From contig NZ_NXGV01000002.1 in NCBI RefSeq assembly GCF_002407605.1, positions 497,645 through 561,644 on the forward strand: a DNA stretch of 64,000 bases, read 5' to 3'. Shown one piece after another: positions 37,247-45,254 of this stretch (positions are counted from its first letter, which is position 1; each line of letters opens with the position of its first letter). The stretch comes from Marinobacter sp. ANT_B65 (lineage in GTDB: Bacteria; Pseudomonadota; Gammaproteobacteria; Pseudomonadales; Oleiphilaceae). The notes below the pieces were generated by a model. That model worked only from the letters and a program-made list of their open reading frames with translations. It had not been told where the DNA came from and did not search any database. The position numbers and the translations under genes were made by a program.

Positions 37247-37971
37247 GGCTGGCGTTCGTCGCTGTTAAAGGGATCGACCAGATTGGTGACGCCGGTCAGC
37301 CATTCTTCCAGTCCGTCATAAAACCTGTTCTGGGCATGCCCGGCCTGGATATCGAGAAAGCCCAGTATCAGAGAGCCGCCAAGACCGAGCAGCGATGAGC
37401 TGAACGCTGTACCCATGCCCTGCAAGGGCGTTAACAAGCCTGTCTGAAGGTTTGCAAACACCTTACCAAAATCACCCTGGCCCATATCCAGATTGGTAAT
37501 TACCTCACCAACCGCATTGATGGTGCCCAGCAAACCCCAGAATGTGCCCAAAAGTCCCAGAAAAACCAGAAGGTTTATGAAGTATCGGGTTATTTCCCGT
37601 TGTTCGTCCATTCTGGAATGAATGCCATCCAGAACTGTGCGCAGTGAAAGGGTTGAGAGGGTAAAGCGGTCCCGCTTGGATTCTTCGCCCAGCTGTCGCG
37701 CCAAAGGCTTGAGCAAACGGGGCTCCTCCAGCACAGACAGGCCGGAATGTCCGGTGCGGAACTGGGAGATCCAGCGCAGTTCGGGAAACAAGACAAATAC
37801 CTGGCGATAGGTCAGGCCAATGCCGACAAACAGGACCCCGACAATCAACAGGTTGAAGACCCAGTTTGCCATAAATGCAGTTATCAGGGGCTTGTGGACC
37901 AACACGCCAACAATCGCAACAATCGCGAGGAAAAAGGTCATCCAGAAAAGGGTGTGTTTTGGATTACTCAT
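37243..37971 (-). CDS. MotA/TolQ/ExbB-like proton channel subunit (orphan pair)
   Basis: A 242-residue membrane protein with hydrophobic segments near residues 8-25, 33-53, 129-150 and 175-207, and a cytoplasmic stretch between the second and third. FLGLLGTFWGLLGTI and TAFSSSLLGLGGSLILG match the two pore-lining helices of the MotA/TolQ/ExbB family. Together with the downstream OmpA-like gene (four-base overlap) it should form a five- or seven-subunit stator. The pair resembles ZorAB of the Zorya defence system in architecture, but no zorC, zorD or zorE gene is nearby. Confidence 0.82.
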   Translation of the reverse strand: MSNPKHTLFWMTFFLAIVAIVGVLVHKPLITAFMANWVFNLLIVGVLFVGIGLTYRQVFVLFPELRWISQFRTGHSGLSVLEEPRLLKPLARQLGEESKRDRFTLSTLSLRTVLDGIHSRMDEQREITRYFINLLVFLGLLGTFWGLLGTINAVGEVITNLDMGQGDFGKVFANLQTGLLTPLQGMGTAFSSSLLGLGGSLILGFLDIQAGHAQNRFYDGLEEWLTGVTNLVDPFNSDERQP

Positions 37972-38110
37972 GAAAAAGGCCAGCCTCTTGAGATGTTCTT
38001 CAAAACGTTAGCACAGACTGGCGCATGTTGGTGCTTAATTGGCGGGAGATTACATGAGTGGCAAGCCCCTGACGGGGCAAGGGGCCGCGCCAGGGGGTGG
38101 GCTGTGGATT

Positions 38111-38794
38111 TCAGTCTTCCTGTAAAGCCTGAACCACTGCCTTGGCAGCACCCTCGGATGAGGCCGGGTTCTGCCCTGTAATCAGCTTTCCATCCACCAC
38201 AATATGTGGCGCCCAGTCGTCGCCCCTGGAGTAGGTGGCGGTATTTTCCTTGAGCATGTCTTCGAGCAGGAAAGGTACGATCTTTGCTAGGCCAACGGCT
38301 TCCTCTTCGCTGTTGCTGAAGCCTGTCACTTTCCTTCCCCCAACCAGGTTCTGCCCTGGTTTGATCTCCACGTTTTTGAAGACCGCTGGCGCGTGGCAGA
38401 CAGCACCAATGATCTTGTCCTGTTCGTAGGCGGCTTTGATCAGGGCAATCGATTTATGATCGTTGACCAGATCCCATAGTGGACCATGACCACCCGGGTA
38501 GAAGACGGCATCAAACCCGTTCATATCAACATCACTCAGCTTTTTCGTGCTGGCGAGTGCTTCTTTGGCGCGAGCATCCGCCTGAAAGCGCCGGGTAGTT
38601 TCTGTCAGGGCCTCTTCCGCCTCGCTGTTGGGATCAACCGGAGGCTTGCCGCCTTTTGGCGACGCAATGGTAATGTCTGCGCCTGCATCGCGGAATACGT
38701 AGTAGGGAGCGGTGAATTCTTCCAGCCAGAAGCCGGTTTTATGGCCGGTATCGCCCATCTGGTCGTGAGACGTCAGAATCATGAGGATTTTCAT
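38111..38794 (-). CDS. DJ-1/PfpI-family protein (type 1 glutamine amidotransferase-like)
   Basis: A 227-residue protein of the DJ-1/PfpI superfamily. YPGGHGPLWDL and GAVCHAPAVF contain the expected nucleophile Cys with a following His, the arrangement of Hsp31/HchA-like and yeast Hsp31-type glyoxalase III enzymes. The N-terminal SHDQMGDTGHKTGFWLEE fits the same branch. Such proteins act on methylglyoxal or as stress chaperones; which applies here is not clear. The open frame continues to 39106, but AGGA before the ATG at 38794 and the family N-terminus fix the start. It is divergent from a solute-binding protein gene, 204 bases away. Confidence 0.88.
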   Translation of the reverse strand: MKILMILTSHDQMGDTGHKTGFWLEEFTAPYYVFRDAGADITIASPKGGKPPVDPNSEAEEALTETTRRFQADARAKEALASTKKLSDVDMNGFDAVFYPGGHGPLWDLVNDHKSIALIKAAYEQDKIIGAVCHAPAVFKNVEIKPGQNLVGGRKVTGFSNSEEEAVGLAKIVPFLLEDMLKENTATYSRGDDWAPHIVVDGKLITGQNPASSEGAAKAVVQALQED

Positions 38795-38998
38795 AGTGCC
38801 GGTCCTTTTCGTTGAGGAATTGGAATCACCTGTTTCATCGGACTCGATACCTTTCCTTGTGCTGCCAGCCCGGTAATTCAACTGTTGAGACTGGCTTCTT
38901 TTTACGCAGTCAGACCTTACACAGATCTGTAAGCGTCTATACTGTACACATGTCACAGCCATGTGTTCGTTTGAAACAGTGTTCAGAGGCAATAGACA

Positions 38999-39751
38999 AT
39001 GCGAGGACTGATTGCCATTTTGCTTTCGGTGATGGCGCTTTCTGCGAACGCTCAGCAGGGAACGGAGACCATTCCCGCCCTTACGGTTACGGTAGGGGCC
39101 AATCATGCACCACCGTACCGGATTGTTAATGGTGGTGAGCCGTCAGGCCTCCATGTAGATATTTTCCGGGAAATCACGAAACGGATGGGGTGGAATACCC
39201 ATTATCGGGAGGCTCCTTTCCGGCGGGTTCTGAAGATGATTCGCCTGGGTGAGGTAGACGTCGCGCTTGGAGTGCTGAAAACCCCGGAAAGGGATGAGTT
39301 GATGGAGTTTGTTGTGCCGGCTTTTCCGCCGGAACGGAGGTTATTTCTCTACGCCAGAGACTCCGACCGTATTGAGCGTTATGCGGATCTTTACGGTAAG
39401 ACGATCGGAGTGATGGAGGGGGCCCGTTTCTTCAAGAGGTTTGATAATGATGAGCGGTTGCGTAAAGAAGTCGCGCCCCGGTATGAGAATCTGCTTCTGA
39501 TGATGGAAAAAGGTCGGGTTGATGTTGTTATTGTCCCTGAACTTGTAGGCTTGTATACGGTCCGAGAACTAGGGCTGTCGGTTAAGGTGTCGCCCTTCTT
39601 TGTACCTGGGAAACGAACCTGGATTGCTGTTGCCAGGACATCACCTGTGCTGGAATATTCAGACGACATGCGCGCGGCGTTCAAGTTGATAAAAGCGGAA
39701 GGTATTTACGAAGATCTGGTGCTCAAGTATATGGACCAGTACGCTCTATAA
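38999..39751 (+). CDS. Periplasmic solute-binding protein, family 3 (first)
   Basis: A 250-residue protein with a signal peptide (cleavage after SANA, about residue 18) and the two-lobed SBP_bac_3 fold: HAPPYRIVNGGEPSGLHVDIFREI, then GEVDVALGVLKTPERDE. This fold usually binds polar amino acids for ABC transporters, but no permease or ATPase gene is near. Stand-alone members can instead feed sensor proteins. It precedes a second, diverged member by 19 bases, so the two are probably co-expressed. Confidence 0.83.
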   Translation: MRGLIAILLSVMALSANAQQGTETIPALTVTVGANHAPPYRIVNGGEPSGLHVDIFREITKRMGWNTHYREAPFRRVLKMIRLGEVDVALGVLKTPERDELMEFVVPAFPPERRLFLYARDSDRIERYADLYGKTIGVMEGARFFKRFDNDERLRKEVAPRYENLLLMMEKGRVDVVIVPELVGLYTVRELGLSVKVSPFFVPGKRTWIAVARTSPVLEYSDDMRAAFKLIKAEGIYEDLVLKYMDQYAL

Positions 39752-39803
39752 TCCACTAAGGCAAAACAGGATGATAGGTTACTTGTCAGGCTTAAGGAAA
39801 AAT

Positions 39804-40604
39804 ATGACTGCCACTGTCTGCAGGCTCTTGCCCGTCCTGCTGGTTCTGATCGCTTCTGGTAAAACAGATGCATCAACGTCGTTTTGCAAAACGCTGACAG
39901 TGAGTGGCAACCCAGAGTATCCGCCACTGCTGTGGGAGGAACCCCGGACGCCTGAGACTCTGACGGGTGCAGCAACAGCTTATCTGCAGGAAATTCTTGA
40001 ACCCCTTGGAGTGACGCTGGATGTCCAGAATCTTGGTTCATGGGCCCGGGTACAGCGCGTTGCCAGAATGGGTGAGATTGATATGGTGGCCGGAGCTTTC
40101 ATTAATTCAGAACGTATTGAGTACATGGATTATTTATTGCCTCCTTTCACTCGCCTTTCTGCTGCGGTATGGGTGCCCAAGGGGAAGGAGTTTGAATATC
40201 GCCACTGGCCGGATCTGAGTGGCAAAATAGGTGGCACGCTGATCAATAACAGTTTCGGGCAAGGCTTTGATCGCTATGCTGAACAAAATCTGGAAATTGT
40301 CAGCGTCAGAACCATAGAGCAATCCTTTGAAATGGCCCGGGCTGGTCGCCTTGATTATGTTTTGTACGAGCGGCTACAGGGGCAGGTAAAGCTTCAGAGG
40401 CTTGGCCTGGAAGACGAATTTGTTCCCCTGGATGTGCCGGTCAGCACTGAAGGGCTTTTCTTTGCGTTTTCCAAAAAATCAGAATGTAACACCTTCGAGT
40501 TCCGTGAACTCATTGCAGACCGCCTGTATACATTGAATAATTCAGGCCGTCTGGCGGAGCTTATCAGTGAATTTACCGCTCGTTACATGTCTCTGCAGCT
40601 ATAG
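39804..40604 (+). CDS. Periplasmic solute-binding protein, family 3 (second)
   Basis: About 266 residues with a signal peptide (hydrophobic core near residues 8-20) and SBP_bac_3 features: NPEYPPLLWEEP, then MGEIDMVAGAFINSERIEYMDY. It is only distantly similar to its upstream neighbour, so their ligands probably differ. Two cysteines, near the N- and C-termini of the mature protein, may form a disulfide. AAGGAA before the ATG at 39804 supports that start; an ATG at 39771 would add eleven residues. No transporter partner genes are present. Confidence 0.8.
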   Translation: MTATVCRLLPVLLVLIASGKTDASTSFCKTLTVSGNPEYPPLLWEEPRTPETLTGAATAYLQEILEPLGVTLDVQNLGSWARVQRVARMGEIDMVAGAFINSERIEYMDYLLPPFTRLSAAVWVPKGKEFEYRHWPDLSGKIGGTLINNSFGQGFDRYAEQNLEIVSVRTIEQSFEMARAGRLDYVLYERLQGQVKLQRLGLEDEFVPLDVPVSTEGLFFAFSKKSECNTFEFRELIADRLYTLNNSGRLAELISEFTARYMSLQL

Positions 40605-40650
40605 CGACTGCGGAATATCTTTTTAAACCCATCAGAGAGTTTCTATCAGT

Positions 40651-41076
40651 ATGGCAATCTGGACCCGTAAACCGGACCTTGAAAATTTGGCTAAAGCCAG
40701 CGCCAACACCGCAGTCAGCCACATGGGTATCGAGTATACCGAGATTGGTGATGATTATGTGAAAGGCCGTATGCCGGTTGATGAGCGCACAGTCCAGCCT
40801 TTCGGGATCCTTCATGGGGGCGCATCGGTTGTGCTGGCAGAAACATTGGGCAGCATGGCTGCCAACTGTTGTCTGAAAGATCCGGGTACTGTTGCAGTAG
40901 GGCTTGAAGTTAACGCTAACCACATCCGTCCGGCTACTAAAGGTTGGGTTTATGGCACGGCCAGGGCCGTCCATATTGGCAGCGCGACTCAGGTGTGGGA
41001 GATCCGTATGGAAAACGAAGAGGGTAAGACGACCTGTATTTCCCGTCTGACAATGGCGGTGACAAAACGACGGTAA
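40651..41076 (+). CDS. Hotdog-fold acyl-CoA thioesterase (YdiI/MenI-like)
   Basis: A 141-residue PaaI-superfamily enzyme. GILHGGASVVLAETLGS holds the oxyanion-hole His55 and the catalytic Glu64, the layout of E. coli YdiI and related 1,4-dihydroxy-2-naphthoyl-CoA or broad-range thioesterases. Length and motif are typical. It stands alone between a binding-protein gene and a convergent diguanylate cyclase, so the natural acyl-CoA is not indicated by context. Confidence 0.88.
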   Translation: MAIWTRKPDLENLAKASANTAVSHMGIEYTEIGDDYVKGRMPVDERTVQPFGILHGGASVVLAETLGSMAANCCLKDPGTVAVGLEVNANHIRPATKGWVYGTARAVHIGSATQVWEIRMENEEGKTTCISRLTMAVTKRR

Positions 41077-41108
41077 GTCCTCTTGTGTGGCCCCGGGTCA
41101 ATCAGGAA

Positions 41109-42071
41109 CTACGGAGAAAGGTGTACCTTGTTCCGGCCCCGTGCTTTTGACAGGTACATGGCTTCATCGGCTCGTGACAGCAGTGCCTCAAGCCGGTCGT
41201 CGTCAGCCGACAGCATAGCAACACCAAAACTGGCGGTTGGGTGAAGCTCAACCTGCCGGTATTGAATCTGCAGTTCCTGCAGCAAGAAGCGTAACCGTTC
41301 AGCCAGTTCCATAGCCTGATCCTGAGAGGTGTCTGGCAGCAATACGCCGAACTCTTCGCCGCCAATGCGTGCAGCAATATCGGACTCCCGGACTTTGGCC
41401 AGCAGCATGCTGCCAACCATTCTGAGAACCGCGTCTCCTGCTTCATGGCCGTGGCTGTCATTGATCTGTTTGAAGTGATCCAGATCGAACATGATAGCGG
41501 CCATGGACGTCTGATGCCGGCGAGCCTGTTTGAGGAATTGATTCCCGAACTGGAAAAACGCCCGGCGGTTATTCAGAAGGGTAAGTTCATCCTGCAAAGA
41601 GGCAGCTTCCGCTTTGTGCTGGGCATCTTGCAAAGCAAGTTCCATATGCTTGCGATCGGTGATGTCTGTGGCGATTTCCAGACGGACCAGCTTCCCGTCA
41701 GTCCACTCAATGGCCTGGTCCCGACACTGATACCAGCGTTTATCAACCTCATTCTGAAATTCCCAAACATGGGGGCCAGTTGCCTCCCCATGGCTGTTTA
41801 TGAGCAGATGGTTTGTGCAGAAACTACAGGGGCCATCATTGTTCTGCAGAACTTTCCAGCACTTCTGAGCTTTCTGGCCTTTCTGAAAATCGCCCCAGAC
41901 GTTGCTTCCATAAGCATTCAGATACAATATCTCGTGTGTATCGAAATCTGAGACGTACACCAATGCATCAAGATTATCGAGGATCGTCCGAAGCGCTTTC
42001 GTAGCCAAAGAGGGTTCGGCAGGATCAAGGCTTTGGGCATGAATGAGATGCCCGGGATCACGAGTCGTCAT
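41109..42071 (-). CDS. PAS-GGDEF diguanylate cyclase with cysteine-containing sensor
   Basis: About 320 residues: a PAS-like domain in the first 140 or so, a short linker helix and a C-terminal GGDEF domain. The active loop is IGGEEF, with an intact I-site RESD upstream, so the enzyme should be active and feedback-controlled. The PAS part contains CWKV followed by PCSFCTN (Cys71, Cys82, Cys85 from this start), a C-x10-C-x2-C pattern that could bind a metal or cluster or act as a thiol switch. No membrane segment. The start is uncertain: ATG at 42071 has no clear ribosome site, and a TTG at 42131 would add 20 residues. Confidence 0.88.
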   Translation of the reverse strand: MTTRDPGHLIHAQSLDPAEPSLATKALRTILDNLDALVYVSDFDTHEILYLNAYGSNVWGDFQKGQKAQKCWKVLQNNDGPCSFCTNHLLINSHGEATGPHVWEFQNEVDKRWYQCRDQAIEWTDGKLVRLEIATDITDRKHMELALQDAQHKAEAASLQDELTLLNNRRAFFQFGNQFLKQARRHQTSMAAIMFDLDHFKQINDSHGHEAGDAVLRMVGSMLLAKVRESDIAARIGGEEFGVLLPDTSQDQAMELAERLRFLLQELQIQYRQVELHPTASFGVAMLSADDDRLEALLSRADEAMYLSKARGRNKVHLSP

Positions 42072-42215
42072 TGGCGTCAGTTTTGGGGGATGTTCCTGGC
42101 AGTATAGCAACGATTGATCGAACGGGAGCAATCCGGATCAAGCGATATTACTCAGGCGTAACCCCCATCCGGTATGTTAAGTTCAGCGCAACAACATAAT
42201 TAGAACGCTACGTAT

Positions 42216-43106
42216 ATGGCCGATCAGGAAACCAGTAAAGGTGTTGCATTCGGGGTGTCTGCCTACACTATGTGGGGCTGCTTTCCGCTTTATTTCGCCT
42301 TGTTTGATGGTGTGCCAGCATGGGAAGTGGTGAGTCACCGGGTGCTCTGGTCCTGTGTCTTTCTTGCAGTTGTTGTTACCTTGCTGAAGCGTTGGCAGCC
42401 CGTAAAAACGGCTCTGGCGCGTCCTAAAAAGCTCGGTTTTGTTCTTGGCTGTGCAGTACTTATTGCAGTTAACTGGGGTGTTTACATCTATGCGGTGGAG
42501 TCCCGGCAGGTGCTGCAGGCCAGTCTTGGCTATTTTCTGACGCCCCTGGTTAATGTCGGGTTAGGCATGCTTGTGCTCAAGGAAACCATATCCCGCCTGC
42601 AGGTGCTGGCTGTGGTGCTGGCTACCATTGCAATTCTTTACCAGCTGTTTCTGTTGGGGGTAGTGCCCTGGATAACACTTGTGCTGGCATTCAGCTTCGG
42701 AACCTATGGCCTGCTTCGCAAGCAGGTTGCGCTGGATGGGCTTTCAGGCTTGTTCGTGGAAACACTTCTTTTGCTGCCAGTGGGGATGCTGGTGCTTGCG
42801 GCATTAAGTTATGCAGGGGTATCCCATTTCTTTGAGACTACTGAATCCACTCTTCTGTTACTTTCCAGTGGCATTGTAACCGCAGTTCCTCTGTTGCTTT
42901 TTGCCGGAGCGGCGCGCAGATTGCGGTTGTCGACTGTCGGCTTTCTTATGTATATCAATCCCAGTATTCAGTTTCTGATTGCGTTACTGGTATTCAATGA
43001 ATCCCTGAGCCCGGAAAAACTGATGAGCTTTGTCATGATCTGGGTGGCGCTGGGACTGTATTCGTGGTCGGCCTGGGCCGGGCGTTCCAGGCTTGCTGCA
43101 CGGTAA
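42216..43106 (+). CDS. rarD: RarD-type EamA transporter
   Basis: A 296-residue drug/metabolite transporter with ten hydrophobic segments in two EamA halves. The start, with GVAFGVSAYTMWGCFPLYFALFDGVPAWEVVSHRVLWS, is characteristic of RarD (linked by name to chloramphenicol sensitivity, true substrate uncertain). It is convergent with the LysR gene, with three bases between the two stops. Confidence 0.9.
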   Translation: MADQETSKGVAFGVSAYTMWGCFPLYFALFDGVPAWEVVSHRVLWSCVFLAVVVTLLKRWQPVKTALARPKKLGFVLGCAVLIAVNWGVYIYAVESRQVLQASLGYFLTPLVNVGLGMLVLKETISRLQVLAVVLATIAILYQLFLLGVVPWITLVLAFSFGTYGLLRKQVALDGLSGLFVETLLLLPVGMLVLAALSYAGVSHFFETTESTLLLLSSGIVTAVPLLLFAGAARRLRLSTVGFLMYINPSIQFLIALLVFNESLSPEKLMSFVMIWVALGLYSWSAWAGRSRLAAR

Positions 43107-43109
43107 ACC

Positions 43110-43991
43110 CTATTCTACCGTTTCCAGATACTGTTCCAGTTCCGTGGCCAGCCATCCCAGCACCGCGCCGCCCTGTGCCTGTTCGGATTCCAGTACGCTG
43201 AACACCTTCCACCAGCGTGCGCTGCGGTGGTGAACAATATTGAGTTTTTCCTGCCTCAGGGCATCCGCAATCAGAGGCAGGGGAAGGTCGGCCCAGCCGG
43301 CACCATCTATTACCGAATCCCGGATCAGTTCGTATTGGGTAAAGGCCAGGTAGTTGGCCGTTTCCGGAGATTCAGCTTCCAGCCTGTCGTTCTGCATAAA
43401 GGCCAGAGTGACTTCGGTATAGCTGATGAGATCGTCTTGAGTTACCCGCTTGAGCTGGCTAAGTGGGTGATCCGGTGCGGCGACAGTGAGCATGCGCACA
43501 TCTGCGAGTTCCCGAAACCACTGGTAGCCTTCGCTCACCAGAGCAGGCATAAGGCCGTAGGCTACATCCACGGACTGGTTTTTGACCAGGGGAGGGAGCT
43601 CCCGCGGCGTCGCCAGATAAACAGAAAGGCTGGTCTGAGGAAAGTGGATTTTGAGCCTGCGCAGAAGGTCACGCCATACGGGTTCAGGGATTGAATCGTC
43701 CCGGGCTATCCGTAAAACGGATTCTGCTCCGCTAAGGTGATGCTGGCAGCGTGCGAAAATCTGCGTTGCGACCTGATCAAACCGCCGGCAATCCGTAACT
43801 ATGGCCTGGCCGATGGTTGTCAGTTGTAACTGGTTACCGCTGCGCTCAAACAGTGCTACTCCAAGCTCATCTTCCAGCGCCGCCAGGGCGGTGCTGACAG
43901 TAGTGCGGCTCCTGTTGAGCTCCCGGGCTGCCGCGGCGATAGTGCCGTTGCGCACCACCGCCAGGAATACCCTTACTTGCGATGTTTTCAA
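43110..43991 (-). CDS. LysR-family transcriptional regulator
   Basis: A 293-residue regulator. Residues 1-60 form the winged helix-turn-helix (VRNGTIAAAARELNRSRTTVSTALAALEDELG), followed by the two-lobed effector-binding domain. LysR proteins usually control a divergent neighbour: here the CDF transporter gene starts 95 bases away on the other strand, with an inverted repeat between them (44005-44029). Effector unknown. Confidence 0.9.
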   Translation of the reverse strand: MKTSQVRVFLAVVRNGTIAAAARELNRSRTTVSTALAALEDELGVALFERSGNQLQLTTIGQAIVTDCRRFDQVATQIFARCQHHLSGAESVLRIARDDSIPEPVWRDLLRRLKIHFPQTSLSVYLATPRELPPLVKNQSVDVAYGLMPALVSEGYQWFRELADVRMLTVAAPDHPLSQLKRVTQDDLISYTEVTLAFMQNDRLEAESPETANYLAFTQYELIRDSVIDGAGWADLPLPLIADALRQEKLNIVHHRSARWWKVFSVLESEQAQGGAVLGWLATELEQYLETVE

Positions 43992-44004
43992 CAGCTCTCT
44001 CCTT

Positions 44005-44029
44005 GGTGACGGTTTTTCCGTCGGTCACC
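44005..44029. promoter_or_regulatory. Inverted repeat in the LysR/CDF divergent region
   Basis: GGTGAC (44005-44010) and GTCACC (44024-44029) are inverted arms, with ACGG and CCGT forming inner complementary bases. It lies 14 bases upstream of the lysR start, where autoregulation by LysR proteins is common. Binding is inferred. Confidence 0.4.
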
Positions 44030-44086
44030 GACTTATATATGCCAGGTATGCCGCGATAATATGCTGTTAATTCACGGGAGATCAAA

Positions 44087-44956
44087 ATGTTTAAGTCTAT
44101 AGCGCGGGAAAATATGGCGCTGAGTTTGTCTGCGGTTGCGGCCGGCCTGTTTGCTCTGGCCGGAATTACCTGGGGTTTATGGATTGATTCGCTGGTTATC
44201 CTGTTTGATGGCGCCTACTCACTGGTGAGTCTGATGTTGTCGCTCCTGTCCTTATACGCAGCAAGGGTTGTGCGCCGCCCGGCCAGTAAAGAATATCCGT
44301 TTGGACATGGTGCCGTTGAGCCTTTGGTCATTGCCATCAAAGGGCTGGTAATTACGCTGGTGTGCTTGTTATCTCTGGCATCGGCGATTGCTGCGATGCT
44401 TGAGGGAGGGCGCGCTGTCAGTGCCGACAGGGCTCTGGTTTTTGCTTCTGTAAGTGTTCTGGGCTGTGCCGCGGTATGGGTATACCTGAATTGGGCGGAA
44501 TGTCGTGAATCTTCCGGCCTCCTCGTTGCCGAGAAACGGCAGTGGTTTATGGATTCGGTACTTAGTGCAGCAGTGTTGCTGGGATTCGGTATTGCCTGGT
44601 GGCTGGAACAGAGCGCCTGGTCTGCCTGGGCTGTGTATGCCGATCCGGTGATGATGATTGTTATTTCTGCCTACTTCATACTTGTACCGATAAAAATGAC
44701 CGCTGGTGCGGTGCGGGAGCTTATGCTGGCAGCGCCTTCGGCAGAGTTTGCCGAAGAGGTTCATGAGGCGCTCCATTCTGTAGGTCTTGCTCCGGAACAG
44801 GTGAAAATGGCCAAGGTTGGCCCGAGCCTGATGATGGAAATCAGCCTTCCTGCCAACTGGCCCGGGCACTCAGAACGTCTGAAAGGGAATATTTTAAGGC
44901 ATCTGGAAGACCTTCCCGTACGCCCGGCGATTTTCATGCGCAGACTTATCCGTTAA
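44087..44956 (+). CDS. CDF-family cation transporter with altered metal site
   Basis: A 289-residue cation diffusion facilitator with six membrane segments and the family motif YPFGHGAVEPL near residue 70. In well-studied members, site A has Asp-x3-Asp in the second helix and His-x3-Asp in the fifth. Here the second helix reads DGAYS (Asp41, Ser45) and the fifth QWFMD (Gln152, Asp156), so only two of four ligands remain. The protein may move a different ion or work by another mechanism. The start has GGGAGA upstream. It is divergent from a LysR gene and followed 10 bases later by the DUF3565 gene. Confidence 0.85.
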   Translation: MFKSIARENMALSLSAVAAGLFALAGITWGLWIDSLVILFDGAYSLVSLMLSLLSLYAARVVRRPASKEYPFGHGAVEPLVIAIKGLVITLVCLLSLASAIAAMLEGGRAVSADRALVFASVSVLGCAAVWVYLNWAECRESSGLLVAEKRQWFMDSVLSAAVLLGFGIAWWLEQSAWSAWAVYADPVMMIVISAYFILVPIKMTAGAVRELMLAAPSAEFAEEVHEALHSVGLAPEQVKMAKVGPSLMMEISLPANWPGHSERLKGNILRHLEDLPVRPAIFMRRLIR

Positions 44957-44966
44957 CTGGGGTGTT

Positions 44967-45182
44967 ATGAAACAAGCGATAACCGGGTACCACAAAGATG
45001 AAGAGGGTCATTGGGTCGCCCGACTTGCGTGTGGCCATAATCAGCATGTGCGTCATACCCCGCCATGGGTGAACAGGCCCTGGGTGACCAGCGAAGAGGG
45101 GCGGGGTTCCATGCTTGGCTTTGAACTTGATTGCCGGAAATGTGATGACGGTGCAGATCCCGATGTTGTGCAGAATAATTGA
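44967..45182 (+). CDS. DUF3565 small zinc-ribbon-like protein
   Basis: A 71-residue protein of the DUF3565 family. The N-terminal half carries ITGYHKDEEGHWVARLACGH and the C-terminal half ELDCRKCD. Cys22, His24 and the pair Cys56/Cys59 could form a zinc site, as in a small ribbon. Function is unknown. It starts 10 bases after the CDF transporter gene with GGGGTG upstream, so the two are likely co-transcribed and may share a role in metal handling (inference). Confidence 0.85.
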   Translation: MKQAITGYHKDEEGHWVARLACGHNQHVRHTPPWVNRPWVTSEEGRGSMLGFELDCRKCDDGADPDVVQNN

Positions 45183-45254
45183 CAGGTTTGCTCAAGATCA
45201 TTCAGATTTTGCCGATACAGTCTGAAGACAATGCCCCCTTGAGGATTTGGCGTA

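Noticed and set aside
36200-37971. Zorya-type anti-phage system
   Set aside because: Only the stator-like pair is present. The flanking genes are a ketopantoate-reductase-like gene and a DJ-1-like gene; no zorC, zorD or zorE homologue is nearby.
38795-39106. N-terminal extension of the DJ-1-like protein
   Set aside because: The stretch overlaps the promoter and start of the divergent binding-protein gene; a ribosome site precedes the ATG at 38794.
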